Assembly: GCA_039654915.1 (NCBI GenBank)
Contig: CM077597.1
Coordinates: forward strand, 39,034,001 to 39,098,000
Direction: 5' to 3'
DNA from: Aquilaria yunnanensis
Lineage: Eukaryota; Streptophyta; Magnoliopsida; Malvales; Thymelaeaceae
DNA: 64,000 nucleotides
The notes under the pieces were generated by a model, which had not been told where the DNA came from, did no database searches, and saw only the letters and a program-made list of their open reading frames with translations. The translations under genes and the position numbers were made by a program. Shown here one piece after another: positions 1 through 12,448 of the stretch; position 1 is the first letter of the stretch; the number at the start of each line of letters is the position of its first letter.

Positions 1-1561
1 CCTTCTTGAGACCATCGACCTCGACTTGGAGTCCGGCATTGAGCCCCAATGTCTTCATAAGGTCGGTGACAGCTTTATCCTTCTCCTTTTAAAAAGCCTC
101 ATTCACTGAGGTCAGCGAGATCACCTTCACTCTGAGGTCCGAGACCTTGAAGGAAAAATCCTACATAAGTTCACCTTGGCTCCTCAGCACTTATTGCTGA
201 AGGTCGGCCAACTCCTATTTCGTGATTTTATTAAGGTCACCGTATTTCACGACTGAGCTGGCAAAAAGTTCCTTGGCCTTGGCCAAGCTCGACCGAAGGC
301 CACTTAGATGCCTAAGCCTGAAGGTACCCACTGTACGCCAATAGTTGCAAGAGGGGAAGATCCTGAATAAGGGTCAAAAGGCAACAAAGGCTCAGAAATT
401 TTCAAAGTCCTAAAGGGTTAAAGTCTACCTGGCCAGTATGTTCGCTCATCCTCGCGGCGAAGACCTCCTCATTTGGGCAGTCCTCTGTTAGAGACTGAAA
501 GGTGGCATTCGTCATAATGCCCTTCGCCATCTGAGGGGCCATCTTCTGGCTATCCTTGGAGAACAAGTCCATGTCCTCCATGGAAGTCCAGAAGGGTGCC
601 CTCGAAACCTTATCCCTTGGGATTTTAGAGTCCCGAACTGTCCTCTTTTGAGCATGGTGCTCTACCCATGGAGTCAGCACTCATTTGCCTACAAAGTCAT
701 GCCAAAGTTCCATCAGAACATTATCCCTTACCTATTCGTCTATAAGGTTTAAAATGCCAAAAATTCTGAAACTCATAGAGGAATGGCTAAGTGACAAACC
801 TGGATGAAGTTCGGCATTGTCTCCCTCGAAGTCACTAACAATGAGGACCTCTGCCCTTTCTTTTTTGGCATTCTTGCAATTTTTCGGCTAAAAGCTCCCC
901 GACCGAAGTCCTTAACACGTCGGCAGTTGTATTCGGACTCAAAGGGGTAGAACTAATGGCCGATTCCGAAGGAGTGTTGGCATGAACAAGAGTTTGATCT
1001 AGCACCTCCACTTCCCTTACGGGCGGAGGTGGAAGGGAGTCCTCTTTGGCTTTCTTCGACTTCAACGCCAAAGAGGGACCACCCAGTGCCTTCTTCCTCT
1101 TAGGCGTTGGTTTCTTCTTTTGCTACTCCCCCTTCTCGGCCTGACCAAGAAGATACTTTTGTAAAAAGTAGCAGACTTATCTCCCATCTCTACAAACAGA
1201 AGAACATTAGTGTAAGTACATAATATGGAGGGACCTTACTCTCTTGAAGTGCCAAGTACATGAGTTCGCCCCGAAGAAGCTTCACCAACCATGCATTCTT
1301 CCCATCGATGAAGGGCTTTGGCATACCTTCATTGGTAACACACTCCTTAACGATGACAAGTTTCGAAAAGAACTCTTTGGTCATGAAGTTCCATCTGATG
1401 GGAAAGGGGTATAAAGAACGCGAAGGGGCCTCGGGGTCCCAATCCACGACAGACCAAATACAGCTATCAAATTCTTCAAATTAGGACTCTAGCTCTAAGG
1501 TTAAGAGCTTCGTTAGGTCTACTACACTGGTGTCAAGAGTACCAGAAGCCCATTTGGTCAG
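1..1561 (-). pseudogene. R0 antisense ORF remnant, 4-exon type
   Basis: This is the minus-strand gene carried between pol and 3' LTR in this Tat family, aligned by eye to the copies at 18751-21191, 31476-35249 and 43645-46089. Exon 1 survives only as its last part (1240-1561, with the YPFPI and AWLVKLL motifs). Introns lie at 1190-1239, 689-799 and 345-428; exon 2 is 800-1189, exon 3 429-688 (EPFW-type motif near FWTSMEDMDLFS) and exon 4 the coiled-coil part from 344 leftwards. The first half of exon 1, with the Transposase_28-like domain, is deleted: sequence jumps at about 1561 from TKWAS-coding DNA to DNA matching the upstream region of the other copies. The acceptor of intron 3 is mutated from AG to AA and in-frame stops are present. 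It is dead. Confidence 0.75.
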
Positions 1562-2002
1562 CATGCGTCGCCATAATGACCCTTCATAGGCAAAGGGATG
1601 TAACTGATGTAATAGATGCGGCCATTACCCAGTCACCTGATGGCATGTGTCACCTGACGTGAGAAACAAGGGCACATCTTCTAACAGCTAGTAGACCTAT
1701 TCAAACCTAGCCTGACATGACGCGTCTACCTGGTCAGAAAATGTGATGATTCACTGGCAGGCAACTAAAAACACAGATGGGGAATATTTACCCCATTCCA
1801 AAGACACTACTTCAGAAACATCGAGAGTTGGGTCAAATACCCTGCTTTGGGCAAATGAGGCATCTTAAACCAGAAAGTGTGCCCATAGCGAATAAGGTAA
1901 CCTCGGTTAGAATTCAGCTATGCTGCCGCAGATGTCTGCCACCTCGAATAAAGAACATAACTTTTGAAAAGGCTTAACGCCGAAGACACAACTTCAGCTT
2001 CC

Positions 2003-2024
2003 TCGAGGGGGGGGAGGGGGGATG
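2003..2024 (+). other. Polypurine tract of R0
   Basis: A G-run-rich tract directly before the LTR start TGATAG. It is the expected primer for plus-strand DNA synthesis. R1 and R3 have G-rich tracts at the same place, and R2 has one before its five-base LTR remnant. Confidence 0.8.
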
Positions 2025-2888
2025 TGATAGCCAAAGGTCTATTAGCCTTAAAGAACTCCAAATTGGCTTGTTGAGCACTACCATCAATGAGTATGTGTGA
2101 CCAACTTCGGAGAAGGGGTGCTCTCATTATCTTCGGAGGGAACACTGCTTAATAGCCAAAGGGTGATGGTCCCCGAGTTCTCCTGACTAGGTAGCCAGAA
2201 ACCACCCTCGGTGAAGCTTAGCCCCGACCTTGGGGAACACTCATACACCACTCTAAAAAAAGTAACATGACCAACTTTGGGGAAAGGTGTCTGTCACCAC
2301 CCTCGGATCTACAAACCTACCAACCTTGGGAAAGTTGATCCACCATCCTCAATGGATGAGAACATTTCTCGAAGTTACCCCACATTGCCGAAGGGCCTTT
2401 CCCGATAGCCCTTGGGGACAATCTCTGCTCAAAGGGGTCTCATACCTTGAAGGGGTCTCACGGAGATATGAAAAAAATGGTTGAGGAGCCTCTGACAGAG
2501 AGACCTCACACACGCCTCTGCCTTTTGGCCGGAATGACCTACAGCCAGCTGGAGATACCTATCTCCAAAGGTATGGATCGAATCTAACCGAACACGTGTC
2601 ATGATCTGAACAGGCTATGTAAAACGGCCTCTTCCCTCCACCCTCCTATAAATACTTAAGAAGGACCTTGGTAAGAATAGAACATAGAACTTTTGCTATT
2701 TTCCCACTCTCTGTTCCTTACTAGTTCTACTCTCACAAACACTGAGTTGGGCGTTGAAAACTCCTCCCCTAGAAACACACTCCAGGGAGCTCTAAACCCT
2801 TGTTCTTCTGAGTGTTTTAGGCACCTTCATACCGGAAGTCTTTCTTCTAGGCCAACATGTCATACAACGAGGATGCCACCGAGCATCA
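2025..2888 (+). repeat. 3' LTR of R0
   Basis: 864 bp, starting TGATAGCCAAAGG and ending GAGCATCA. A TATAAATA box is at 2647-2654. As in R1, R2 and R3, an ATG lies exactly 32 nt before the LTR end (2857-2859), followed by a frame with ED and a His residue near the boundary. The flanking five bases on the right are ctagc. The 5' LTR is outside the window, so the age cannot be estimated. Confidence 0.85.
2647..2654 (+). promoter_or_regulatory. TATA box in R0 LTR
   Basis: TATAAATA in the context CTCCTATAAATACT, the same context as in the R2 and R3 LTRs. It is the likely core promoter of the element. Confidence 0.6.
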
Positions 2889-3240
2889 CTAGCAATATTA
2901 GCTTCCTATCTTGGCAGTTTATGGTAACATTATTTTTAGCTAACAAGTTCATGCCCAATACCGTATCATAACTAGTTGTTTCTAGAATGATCAGATTAGC
3001 CTTTAATTCTAGCTCATTTAGCCTAATCACACGGTCTTTGACTATGTGATATGAAAACATTAGTTCATTTCTAGCTATTTTGATCACATACATTTGAGGT
3101 AATGATGTAACCTCTAGGTTTAAATCCCATACTAAATTAGTTTAAATAATAGAGATGGAAGCACCAGTATCATAAAGCAATGAAATAAGCTTATCACAAA
3201 GGTTAAGGTTACGTTTAGTGCTTCTTTTGTTAGCTTGTCG
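2889..3240 (-). pseudogene. C1 protease remnant
   Basis: The translation around 2860-3093 contains SYHIVKDRVIRLNELELKAN and VLGMNLLAKNNVTINCQD, which aligns with the region after the protease active site of Tekay/Del-type gypsy elements and with the + strand copy at 52316-52687. The active-site part lies near 3150-3190, where a DTGASISII-like translation can be read. R0 is inserted just downstream in the reading direction. Stops and the insertion make it non-functional. Confidence 0.6.
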
Positions 3241-4655
3241 TGGCTTATGGCCTCTTCTCCAAGGCTTGTTTCTTCTCTTCTCCTTCATCCCTTAATCTGA
3301 TATACTCTTGCAGCTAGATGTTGGACTTTGATTGCCATATTTCAGACATCCTTCAAAGATTCTATAACATGTTTTGAAACCATGGTATTTTCCACAAGTT
3401 TGGCATTGAGTTCAAATCTCTGGGCTTTTCTGGGCTTCTTTTGGTCTTTGCCCATTTCAGCTTTTCCCATCCTATCTTTAGCTCTTTTCTTTCCACTTTA
3501 ATGTCCTATAGGAAACGCTTTAATGTTTCCTGCTAGTGGATGCTGAAATTCCTGTTCAAAGGTTATATCCATTTGGACAGCCTCATAATAGGTGCTAACG
3601 CCTATAGCCCTTAATATCTATCTCAATTCAGGTGTCAGTCCCCTAATAAATCTTTTAGTGCTTAGCTCTTCTTGTTTAGCATACTGTGGGACATACCTGA
3701 TAAGATGACTGAACCTGTGTTCATATTCTCTAACTGACATATTACCCTATTCTAGTAGGTTAAATTCCATCTACTTCTGACCTTTAAGAACTCCACTTAT
3801 ATATTGGTGCTAAAACACTTGAAGGAACTCTGCCCATCTCATGGGTCCTTTCTCTTATATGGGTTTTCTTTCATTTCTGCTCATATAAGGCCTATGCACT
3901 ATCCTCTACCAAAGCTTTGCATTACCTTCCAACTTGAAGGTAGCTATCAACACCTTCTAGGTGGATGTGACCTCCATTCTTTCAAATACTTTCTCTATCT
4001 AATAAATCTAGAATTCAGCTTATTCTAGATCACCACTTCCCTTAAGCATCAGGGGTTTAAATGCCAATAAGCCTTTTAGCTGGCCTTCCTTTAAGCCCTT
4101 ATTCCTTGATCTTTCTCTTCTTCTTCCAAAGGTCCTTATTCTCATCTAAATGGCCATCTTTTTGGAACTTTCTAAGACTAGCTCCATTCTCCTAGCATTA
4201 GTGCCTAATTACTTCCCTTATCTACTATCTGTGGTTTTCTTAATTTCAAACCTTAGCCTTCTGCTTCTTGGATGTCTTTTTTCCTCATCTTGTTCTTGTT
4301 CTTCATCTACAAGATTACTTGCTTGTTCTTCACTCATTGTTTCTTTACCTGGCCTTCTGCCCAATCTTTCTTCCACTTCCTATCGGTCATCAGCAGTATT
4401 GCCTCTTGGTGCATGTGTCTAGCCCCTAGGAAGAGCTTGCATACCTACCACAAGTTGAGCAATATTAGCTTGCATCATTTCCATCATGTCTTAAATCTTC
4501 TTTTGACCTTACATACTGTGCTCAGGCTATAGGGCCATATTAGGAAGTCTTATGCTGCTTTCAGCCACTTCCTCAATCTCAAGTTATTGATCAGGCAACT
4601 GATTAGCCCTAGTATTAATCTGGTTTCTAATTCTTTTGTTTCTACCTTCAATCAT
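3240..4655 (-). pseudogene. C1 gag remnant
   Basis: The reading starts at an ATG at 4655-4653 (MIEGRNKRIRNQ). An acidic stretch follows, then a retrotransposon gag core recognised by WAEFLQVF, SVREYEHRFSHLIRYVP and RFIRGLTPELR. A Lys-rich tail and a Cys-rich stretch near 3390-3450 look like a decayed zinc knuckle. Many stops and shifts interrupt it. The stretch near 4180-4205 matches the + strand copy at 15907 onward, which shows the two are the same family in opposite orientation. Confidence 0.65.
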
Positions 4656-6394
4656 TTACTCCTAAAATTAAAATAGTGATTGTGTATTATAGTGGGAATT
4701 TACCTATTAGACCGTAACGGTCCTACATAATCAAGAGCTCTGTATAACCTAAAGTTTTGAAGCCAACTCTATTAGGGCCTAATTCACACAACCTTAAACC
4801 CTTTTGAGAGGGTTCTACCAATTGATTTGTTTTAATTACTCAGTTACTTTCATATGGTGATTTGGACTCTAACTCCCAGGATTCTTAACCACAACTAGTT
4901 ACTTAGTTTGTTGGGAATCTTGAGCTTTTGAAGTTTTAGTAGGGTTTACTTACTTTACTCAACGAGTGGGCTTTCAAGTAATTGAACTTACTCAAGGGTT
5001 TAAGTATGCATGTGAAAGTGAGCCTTAGTGCTTGTAAGGATTTATTAGGGCCTGTCTGAAGCCAACCATATTTTCACACATAATTATACATACAAGCATA
5101 CACCATAGATTATAACCATGGATGCTTTTACTTCCACATCTCATGTTTAGTGCCATATGGCTTATCTAAGCCCAAAACACACATTCAGGCATAGGTTGTG
5201 TTTATTCCTAGCCTAGTCCTCTTGACTCCCATATATATAGTTATCTCCATGCCAAAATTTCAAGAAGGACTAATGGCTCAAAACATCAAAAGCTTGATGT
5301 TTTAAAAGTTTTCGTGCATCGTACACTTTTTTCTATTTAAACAGCCTCCAGACCCACTGAGACTTTCACTTCTACTTTAACTTGACACTCGGGCTGCAAA
5401 TTCTCACAACCCTCTTGGTTTTATTCCATACTAGGATTGAGCCAAAAATAGCTACACCCACCACAGCCATCAGGGCCTACAAACATAACACAAAACACAA
5501 TCATTAGTTCAGATTAGTGAACTTTTCATGCTTAATTTTTCACAAGACATAATTTATAGAGCTTACCTCTCTATACATAGACCTTTTCTAGAGGTTCCTC
5601 AGCCTTTTAGTCCTTCACTTCTTTACTTGAAATGGGAAAAAGAGAGCATGAGTACTTAGGTACTCACTGAAGAACCCAATAGCACCTATTGCTTTATTAA
5701 GTGTTTAAAACACTAACATACTAAAAACCTCCAAAGTTCGTTAGTGAACTGCATCTAAAGACATAGAATACACCAAAAACAAAAAATAAAATAGAATATA
5801 TATTACATATTTATGTGATAAAGAGGTTAGCACACGCATGGAAATAGAGAAGCACATAAACACACACACCACAGAACTGGGTTTCCATAACATAGCAAGC
5901 ATGATTTCTTGGCAGTTTCTTCTTGTGATCACTTTAGTTAAGTTCATTTATCATAGAGCTCCAAGTGATCATCAAGCTTGGCACAACTTGAACAAAAACC
6001 CTACATTTTCCAAAAGCAAACTAGCTAGCTTACTATAGTGCTTTATGCACACATAGCCCATTAACATAGCCTCTAGGATCCTCTGGCTTAAGCCATCACC
6101 TATGGTAGCTTTTCCCCTTCAAAATATAGAAGAAGAATCCTTATATAGGTCCTCACATATACTCAAAAAGGTAGTAATAAACCTTGAGCATGTGCTCATG
6201 ACCATAAGCATCAATATAGGTAACACCATGTGCAACTCTTGCTTGATCTTGTCTTGACTTCGCCATCTATTCATCCTTCTCTAGCTCTTCCTTTTCCAAC
6301 AATTCATGGATACTTAGGTAAAGGTATGGCTAGGTAGATGATTTGTAAGAATTCAAGAAGAAAGAAAGAATAAAGTAGCTCATGAAGGACACCA
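4656..6394 (-). other. C1 leader between PBS and gag
   Basis: About 1.7 kb with no coding signal that I can support on either strand. By position it is the untranslated leader of C1. It may contain further unrecognised insertions, since leaders of this family are usually shorter. Confidence 0.4.
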
Positions 6395-6410
6395 ACTTTG
6401 ATACGCCAAC
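6395..6410 (-). other. Imperfect primer binding site of C1
   Basis: On the minus strand the sequence reads TTGGCGTATCAAAGTTGG. This resembles the initiator tRNA-Met PBS (TGGTATCAGAGC) with two extra bases and one change. The neighbouring LTR end does not finish in a clean CA, so the boundary is approximate. Confidence 0.4.
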
Positions 6411-6412
6411 AT

Positions 6413-9400
6413 AGCCTTGGTTTCAACTAGTTGTTTTGGCTTATGTTGAGTTCTTGGTTTTGGTTTGCTCCTCTCTCATTCCTTTTCTTTTGATGATCTT
6501 TGGTAGGTCTTAGTGCATGATCTTAGGCAATAAATTGGGTATGAAAAAGGTTGGAAATTGGTAGGAAACTTGTCCTTAAGGACTAGGAACAAACAATGGC
6601 AAAATGACTTGTCGACCAAGTCATTTAATTGGTTTTGCTCCTTTTATGTTTTGTTTTTATTTCAATTCCTTGAAGGTTCTTAGCTTGACCTAGTGAGCGC
6701 ATAAGGCTACCAAGAAATAGCTAGGAACTTGCCATAAATTGGACTTAGAGACAAAAAATCAAATGGTGGCCAAAATGGTTAACCAAGCCGCCAAGGTAGT
6801 CTTTGACTAGTTCATTTCTTTTCTTTTGTTTTGGTCATTGTTTCAGTGCATGGTAAGTGATTAGCTAGGTTTAACAAGCCTAGGAAGCTACCAATAAATA
6901 GCTAAGAAGCTGCATCAAATGGCCATTTAAGATTACAAGTCCAAACGTGGCCAAATGGTATAGCCGCCAGGGCTTTTTTTGTTGGTTTCTTGATCAAATC
7001 CTTTTCAAAGTTGCCCAAGTATCTTTGTAATTTTTCTTAACCTACCTAGCTTCTGAAGTGGCATATGTTTTGCCAAATTATTCATCAAATTAAGTCCCCG
7101 AACTTTGCCTTGAACACAAGTGCACTTTAGAGTGCATTTAAGAGCACTTTAGTGTCTCTTTAGGTGTCTTCATGGTTTCATTGTGTTTTCCATATTTTAT
7201 TGATCAACATTGTGGCCCACATTTCCATTTGAATGATAGGTATCATTTCCCTACAATGCCTTTCAAGGCCATTGTTATAGCACCATAGGTAGCGAAACTT
7301 TAATGACCAGGTGAAACTTCTCAAACAATTGAAAATCCCTAGTTTAATGCCTCAATTAGGTTGAATAAGCAAGTCAAGAAAGTATTTAAATAGGTAAATG
7401 GTTCCTATTTCAATTTAGCACCTAAGCATCACTAGGGGAAAAATGGTCATTTTGTATCCTGAGGTGATGGGCTTTGAATTTAAGCTCATAAGTTGTTCTT
7501 TTGGACCTAAGTGTCAAGAAACCAAAGAGTTGGAATAAATTGCCAAGTCTTATAGCACTATTTAAGCTGAGGGTTCTTTTACAAAAGTTATATAAGTTGA
7601 AGGGCTAAAAGGCAGAAGGTTGGTTTTAAAACCAGTCTTTATGAAAAGCTCAACACTATTAATCATCTTCAACCCTTTCATTTTCGTAACTCGCCCTCTC
7701 CTATTCAATTCCATGGCCAAAATTTTGTTTCTCCATCAATTCTTGGTGGAAATTGAAGCTCCAAGAGGTACCCATCGATGGGCAAGCTTGTTCTTGCAAG
7801 GATTTTGAGCGGTGTGCTTGGATTGGCATTTTTGGTGCTTATGAGCCATAGATATGTGTTGAGCTTGTTGATTCCTTGATGTTCTTGGTTTCTTGAGCTT
7901 TCATGAGTTTGGGTCTAGCTTAATTGAGCTTATTTTGGGCACCTAGTGCTTTCATTTTGCTAGGAGCTATAGAAGCCTTAGAGGAACCCATTCTTCTTGG
8001 TATGCTGGTTGGTTCTTACTTGTTTTTCCCAATTGAGGTAAGGAATTTAGTTATCACATTCATATGATGCATGTCCTAGTTGCTTGAACGTTGGTTTCAA
8101 GTTGTTTGGAAGATATACATAGGTTATGGTAGAATTTGCTTGTGATGGACTAGTATAATTCAAGGCTTAGTGTGGTGTAATCAAGCACCTAAAGCTTTGT
8201 TTAGTTAGCATTAAGATGGCTATGGTAGTTTTTTTGAAGTCTTGGAACTTGTGGAGGCTTGCCTTGGATGTTTGGGAGTGTTTCATGCCCCCAGATTATC
8301 TATGGACGCTAGGTGAGAAAATAGAGCACATCTAGAACCCCGACAAGATTGACATGCTGTAGTATTTTTGGCATAACTTTTCACTCGGGTGTCTAATTAA
8401 GGTGATTCAAGATTCTACATGAAGCTAAGAAAAATATCTAAAATTTCATGCATTTTTTGAGGCTAACAAAAGCCTATATGATATGGTAATTTTAGTTGGA
8501 AGTGAGAGCATCATGACAAGGGAAAATGAGTTTCATTGGACGAGTAGTGTTGGTGAACTACTATAACTACAATAGCATTCCTTTAGTATGAGTGAAGGAT
8601 GGAATATAATTTGGAAGATATTTCATGTACAACAATAGGGCCATTAGGATAGTCAAGGCAATTTAGCACCATTGGTGGTCTAGTTGAAGACTTAAGGCTT
8701 GGGACACCAATGAAACACCTTAGTGCATATGTTGAGTCCATCCATAGCAAGTATTACCATAATAGTGTGAACACTTAGGGCACTTGTGGCCAAGACAAGT
8801 TATGCCTTTAGGCACAAGTGAAAGCTTAGTACATCTTTGGTAGGCTAAATGGTGAGGGTTAGTACCTTGGTGGTCTACGTGAGTTTATTAGCTTAAGACA
8901 CCAAGTGTACGCCTAGTGCACCTATTTGGGTAAAGCCTTAGTTCCATAGTGGCTTAAGTGAACCAAATGCTTAAGGCACTATGTGGGAGCCTAGTACACC
9001 TTGTGAGTTTCTTACAGTGCAAGGACCATCCACCATATTCACCTGTACAACAACAAAGGGAAGGCTACTCAGTGAGCTTAGTGCACTAGGACGTTAGCAA
9101 GCCAATGCTTGTTATTTGTGAGTTAGTGGCCAAAACTCGCTGGGCACGGGGTGACGCCCGTGGAAGGACAAGGATGAGGAAGAGTCCCAAGGGCCTCAGA
9201 TATATGCACATATATTAGCCCTTAGACTACATTGGACCTGCAGTAGATATCATATATTCTATATATATAAGTGTCCTCAGGTTTTTGTTGTAGGTTTTAA
9301 TGCTTCTTTGCAGCTACCCAAATCCATTACTGGGAATCTTCAGATTCTCACTCCCTTTAGTATTGTTGTGCAAATTTTATTTGTTTAGAGCCAGTGACCA

Positions 9401-9952
9401 TGTTGGATCCGAGCTAGTGTTTTACATGCAAGTAAACCACCTAGTGAATCATTATCAATTCTAGTTTTATTCATTAAGCTGTTGGTGCTAACTATAGATG
9501 TTTTGTAGCCTTGCAAAGGCTAGTGGCATAAGGATGGACAAAGTAGACTATGGATCTTAGTAGTAGTTCATTAGTGTACATATGTATGCTAGTTTTGTCT
9601 CCAACGTCTTTAGGTCGAGTAGTATTTTAGTTGATTTTGGGCAGGTACATAGTCTTTACTTATGTCATGGTGCACATGTGTGGTTATTGCTTATAGAAAA
9701 CACACTTATCTTTTATGCTTTGACTTGTATTTTATTTATGTTTTATAAATGCCATCAATGTTTTTTGACTTGTTTTCTTAAAGTGAAATTCAATTAAAAG
9801 CAAGTGCACGCATAATGCATATTAGGTTAATAAGTAAATCCATATAACATTTTAAAATAAGATAAGTAATTAACCAGCCAAATAAAACTAGTGCAAGACT
9901 TCAGTTCTATAGTCTTCCTGGGAGGGTCCTATTCAGGGTAGGCGACGTTACA
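6413..9952 (-). repeat. Putative 5' LTR of C1, about 3.5 kb
   Basis: On the minus strand it starts TGTAACGTCGCC at 9952, a start typical of chromovirus LTRs, and ends next to the PBS-like site. No coding region is supported inside it on either strand. At 3.5 kb it is long, though Tekay/Del LTRs of several kb are known. The second LTR is outside the window, so the ends cannot be confirmed by comparison. Confidence 0.45.
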
Positions 9953-10489
9953 GCCATTGGCTTTAAAGCCACCATAAGCACACAATTGCACACAATGGTG
10001 CACTTAAGAGTGTTCTAGTGCACTCTAGTGTGTCTTGGTCATATTTTTTGAATCAATTACATTTTTGTATTTGTGTAGCTTCCCTTATTGGTACCACCAC
10101 CTTAAACATTGTATCCATACAATGTCCTTTCATGCTTTTGGCTTCAGAGCCCCCTGAGCCAGCATAGGAGCACATTAGGATGTGCTTAAGGGCCTCCTTT
10201 TTGTGTCTTAGTTTGAGTCACCTATTTTCTTGGTTTCTCAACAAAGTTTGCTCACAAACTTGGGTTTCATCCTCACAATGGACTCAGTGCTTCAGCATGG
10301 CCTTGTTTGGCTTATTATTTTTTCCACCTTTCATCAAATTCAATCTGAAGTTTAGACAGAGTGTCTCTAGGGCACTGTCACGGGATACTTACATTGTGAA
10401 TTCCTTATTTTCATGCTTGTGACTTGCATTACTCACATATTCACATAATGTACTTTATCTGTACATCTCATTACAGTGGAAGGCCTATA
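9953..10489. other. Unassigned spacer
   Basis: It lies between the putative C1 LTR start and the first recognisable RNase H codons of T5. I see no gene. It has short stretches (GTGCACTT-type and ACAATG-CTTTCA-type words) similar to 7085-7260 inside the C1 LTR, so it may be a diverged LTR fragment of a related element. Confidence 0.35.
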
Positions 10490-11260
10490 CAAGTCACAGG
10501 CATGACAATGAGCATTTTCTTATCGAGGGATCTTTTCAATGTGTTCTTTATTGAATTTCTTCATCATCTCTTTTATGTGGTTGGATTAGTTCTTAAGTTA
10601 TGGTTCTATGACCTCATACTCCCCCTTCAACTGCTGGACTAGGGGATGGGAATCACTGCAAGCTCTTAGAGCTTTTATGCTTATGTTCATTGCAAAGCGC
10701 AATCCGATGATTAGAGCTTCATAGTAGGCAATGTTATTCATCGCCTAGAAATTGAATTTGATGGCTCTAGATACTTTTAGCCATCCAAGTCCTCTCAAAA
10801 TAATGCTTCCACCCTGGTGGGCTGCTCCCAAGGCACCGTCAATAAATAGTTCCCATTTCAGCTCACAATCCTCTTCAGTCAAAGTTTCTCTTTCAATACT
10901 TGGAGGTAGTTCAACAATAAAATATGTGAACGCTTATGCCGTAATTGCATTCCTTGGTTCATAGCTTACATCGCACTCACCGAGCTTTATGAACCATTTT
11001 GTGAGTCTTCCTGAATGATCGATCCTCTTCATCACATCCCTGATAGGGAGGTTACTTCACACAACAATTGAATGCCATGAAAATATGACCCAAGGCATCA
11101 TCCTATGAGTATTAAGACATATATAGCCTTCACAGCATTGGGTAGTTTACCTCTTCCCCATGAAGTGATTTACTGAAGTGGTGTACGGGCCACAGCTTCC
11201 CAATCTTGTCCTCATACACTAGGATTAAGCTCTTCGCTTTTTCACTGACTGCTAAGTATA
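10490..11260 (-). pseudogene. T5 RNase H remnant
   Basis: Translated fragments read RIDHSGRLTKW, ELFIDGALGAAHQGG, AMNNIAYYEALI and ACSDSHPLVQQL, matching the three acidic positions of RNase H in R3 (DGAS, AEYEA, SDSQ). EHIEKIPR near 10500 is the C-terminal linker. Stops interrupt it. Integrase is missing; the copy ends here. Confidence 0.65.
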
Positions 11261-11279
11261 ACACCAGAGGCACCAATTC

Positions 11280-12448
11280 TGTCGGTTGTCGTAGTATGGT
11301 AAGCTAGAGAAGACATGCTTTGATTCCTTCCCATGCTCTTTGGCATTCTTCATTCGAGGGATTCTCAACTCCTATGTCATTTTTTACAGCTTTTGTTAGT
11401 GTTTTCAAAAAAGGCCTACACTTGTTGCCATATTGTGAGATAAAGCGGCTTAGGGCTATTATTTTTTCCATCAATCTTTGTATATCCTTGACTGAATTAG
11501 GAGTTTGGCAGTCAAGGAGAGCCTTTACTTTGGTGGGATTTGCCTCAATACTACACTCTGAAACCATGTTCCCCAAGAACTTACCCTCGCTTGCACCAAA
11601 GGTACACTTTTCTGGGTTTGATCATATGCTGAACTTTTTGAGCTGTTGGAAGGTTTCTTATAAATCTTTAACGTGGCCTATGCCACTTTGGCTTTTGACT
11701 ATCAAATCAATAACATATACTTCAATATTCTGACCGATCTACTTCACGAACGCTCTATCCATCAACCATTGAAAGGTGGCCCTTTCATTTTTTAGCCCAA
11801 AGTGTCTAGAAAGCTCAATATCTTGTACCCCGAACTAGAGTTTACCAGTTGATTTATTGCGGGTAGTGGACATAAATATTTTGGGCATGCATCATTCATC
11901 CTGGTGAAGTTGATGCGTATTCAGAGTTTATAACTCCCTTATTTTGTGGCTATAACCACATTGCTCAACCAATTTGGGTACTCAACCTCCCTGATGAGAC
12001 TTACTTCAAGAAGTCATCATATTTTCTGTTTGATAAAGGTTATCTTATTTGGAGCCATATTTCACTTTTTTTGCCTTATGGGTTTTCCGAAAGGTTCAAC
12101 ATTTGAACTATGCTGGATTCTGACCGGGTCTATCCCCGACATGTCTTTCGGCATGTACGCAAAGAGGTCTTTGTTTGATTTCAAGAAATCTAGAAGTTTG
12201 GCCTTTTGCCTAGCAGGTAAATTTTTCCCGATTTTGGTACTTTGGCCCTCATCAAGTTCTAAACCTTCTGCCTCAACATCTATTTTCTGATCTTTACCTT
12301 TCAGAGGCTCCTCTAAAATTGTTGCAACTGACACTTGGACTTTCTTCTTTGTGGGAGGCTGACACGCCTTCAGGAAGACCTTTTGTACTTTGGCATGATC
12401 AATAAAGATGATTGCGTCAACTTTCTCAGCATCAAAAGTTATGGTCAT
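11280..12448 (-). pseudogene. T5 reverse transcriptase remnant
   Basis: The N-terminal linker and RT start are readable at 12448-12062 (KDLFAYMPKDM, IRQKK). The palm follows in broken frames, with a mutated active site near 11710 (YVID instead of YVDD), GKFLGNMVSE and the connection segment 11576-11304 (DIQRLMEKIIALSRFISQYG). The loss of an active-site Asp and the frame breaks make it inactive. Confidence 0.7.

Larger units (their letters stand above)
1..2888 (+). mobile_element. R0: 3' part of a Tat-type Ty3/gypsy element
   Basis: The visible part has, in order, an antisense ORF remnant (1-1561, minus strand), its upstream DNA (1562-2002), a purine-rich PPT and a 3' LTR. This is the same order as in the complete element at 36718-47889, so gag-pol should lie left of the window. 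The LTR resembles those of the R1 element in this window (17000-17891, 51298-52191) at both ends. The element lies inside a minus-strand Tekay/Del-like gypsy element whose protease region begins right after 2888. The target site duplication cannot be checked because the 5' end is outside. Confidence 0.85.
2889..9952 (-). mobile_element. C1: Tekay/Del-like Ty3/gypsy element, 5' half
   Basis: On the minus strand this runs from a putative 5' LTR (about 9952 to 6413), through an imperfect initiator-tRNA-type PBS, a leader, a gag remnant and the start of protease, where R0 interrupts it at 2888. The gag and protease match the + strand copy C2 (15907-16999 and 52192-52892) closely in translation. 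The NLIILETTSYD and VLGMNLLAKN stretch resembles the protease-to-RT linker of Tekay/Del chromoviruses. Integrase and a chromodomain are not in the window, so the lineage call is tentative. Confidence 0.65.

Noticed and set aside
5741..6038. Short frames in the C1 leader as small genes
   Set aside because: They overlap on opposite strands, start without context and show no similarity to anything I recognise.
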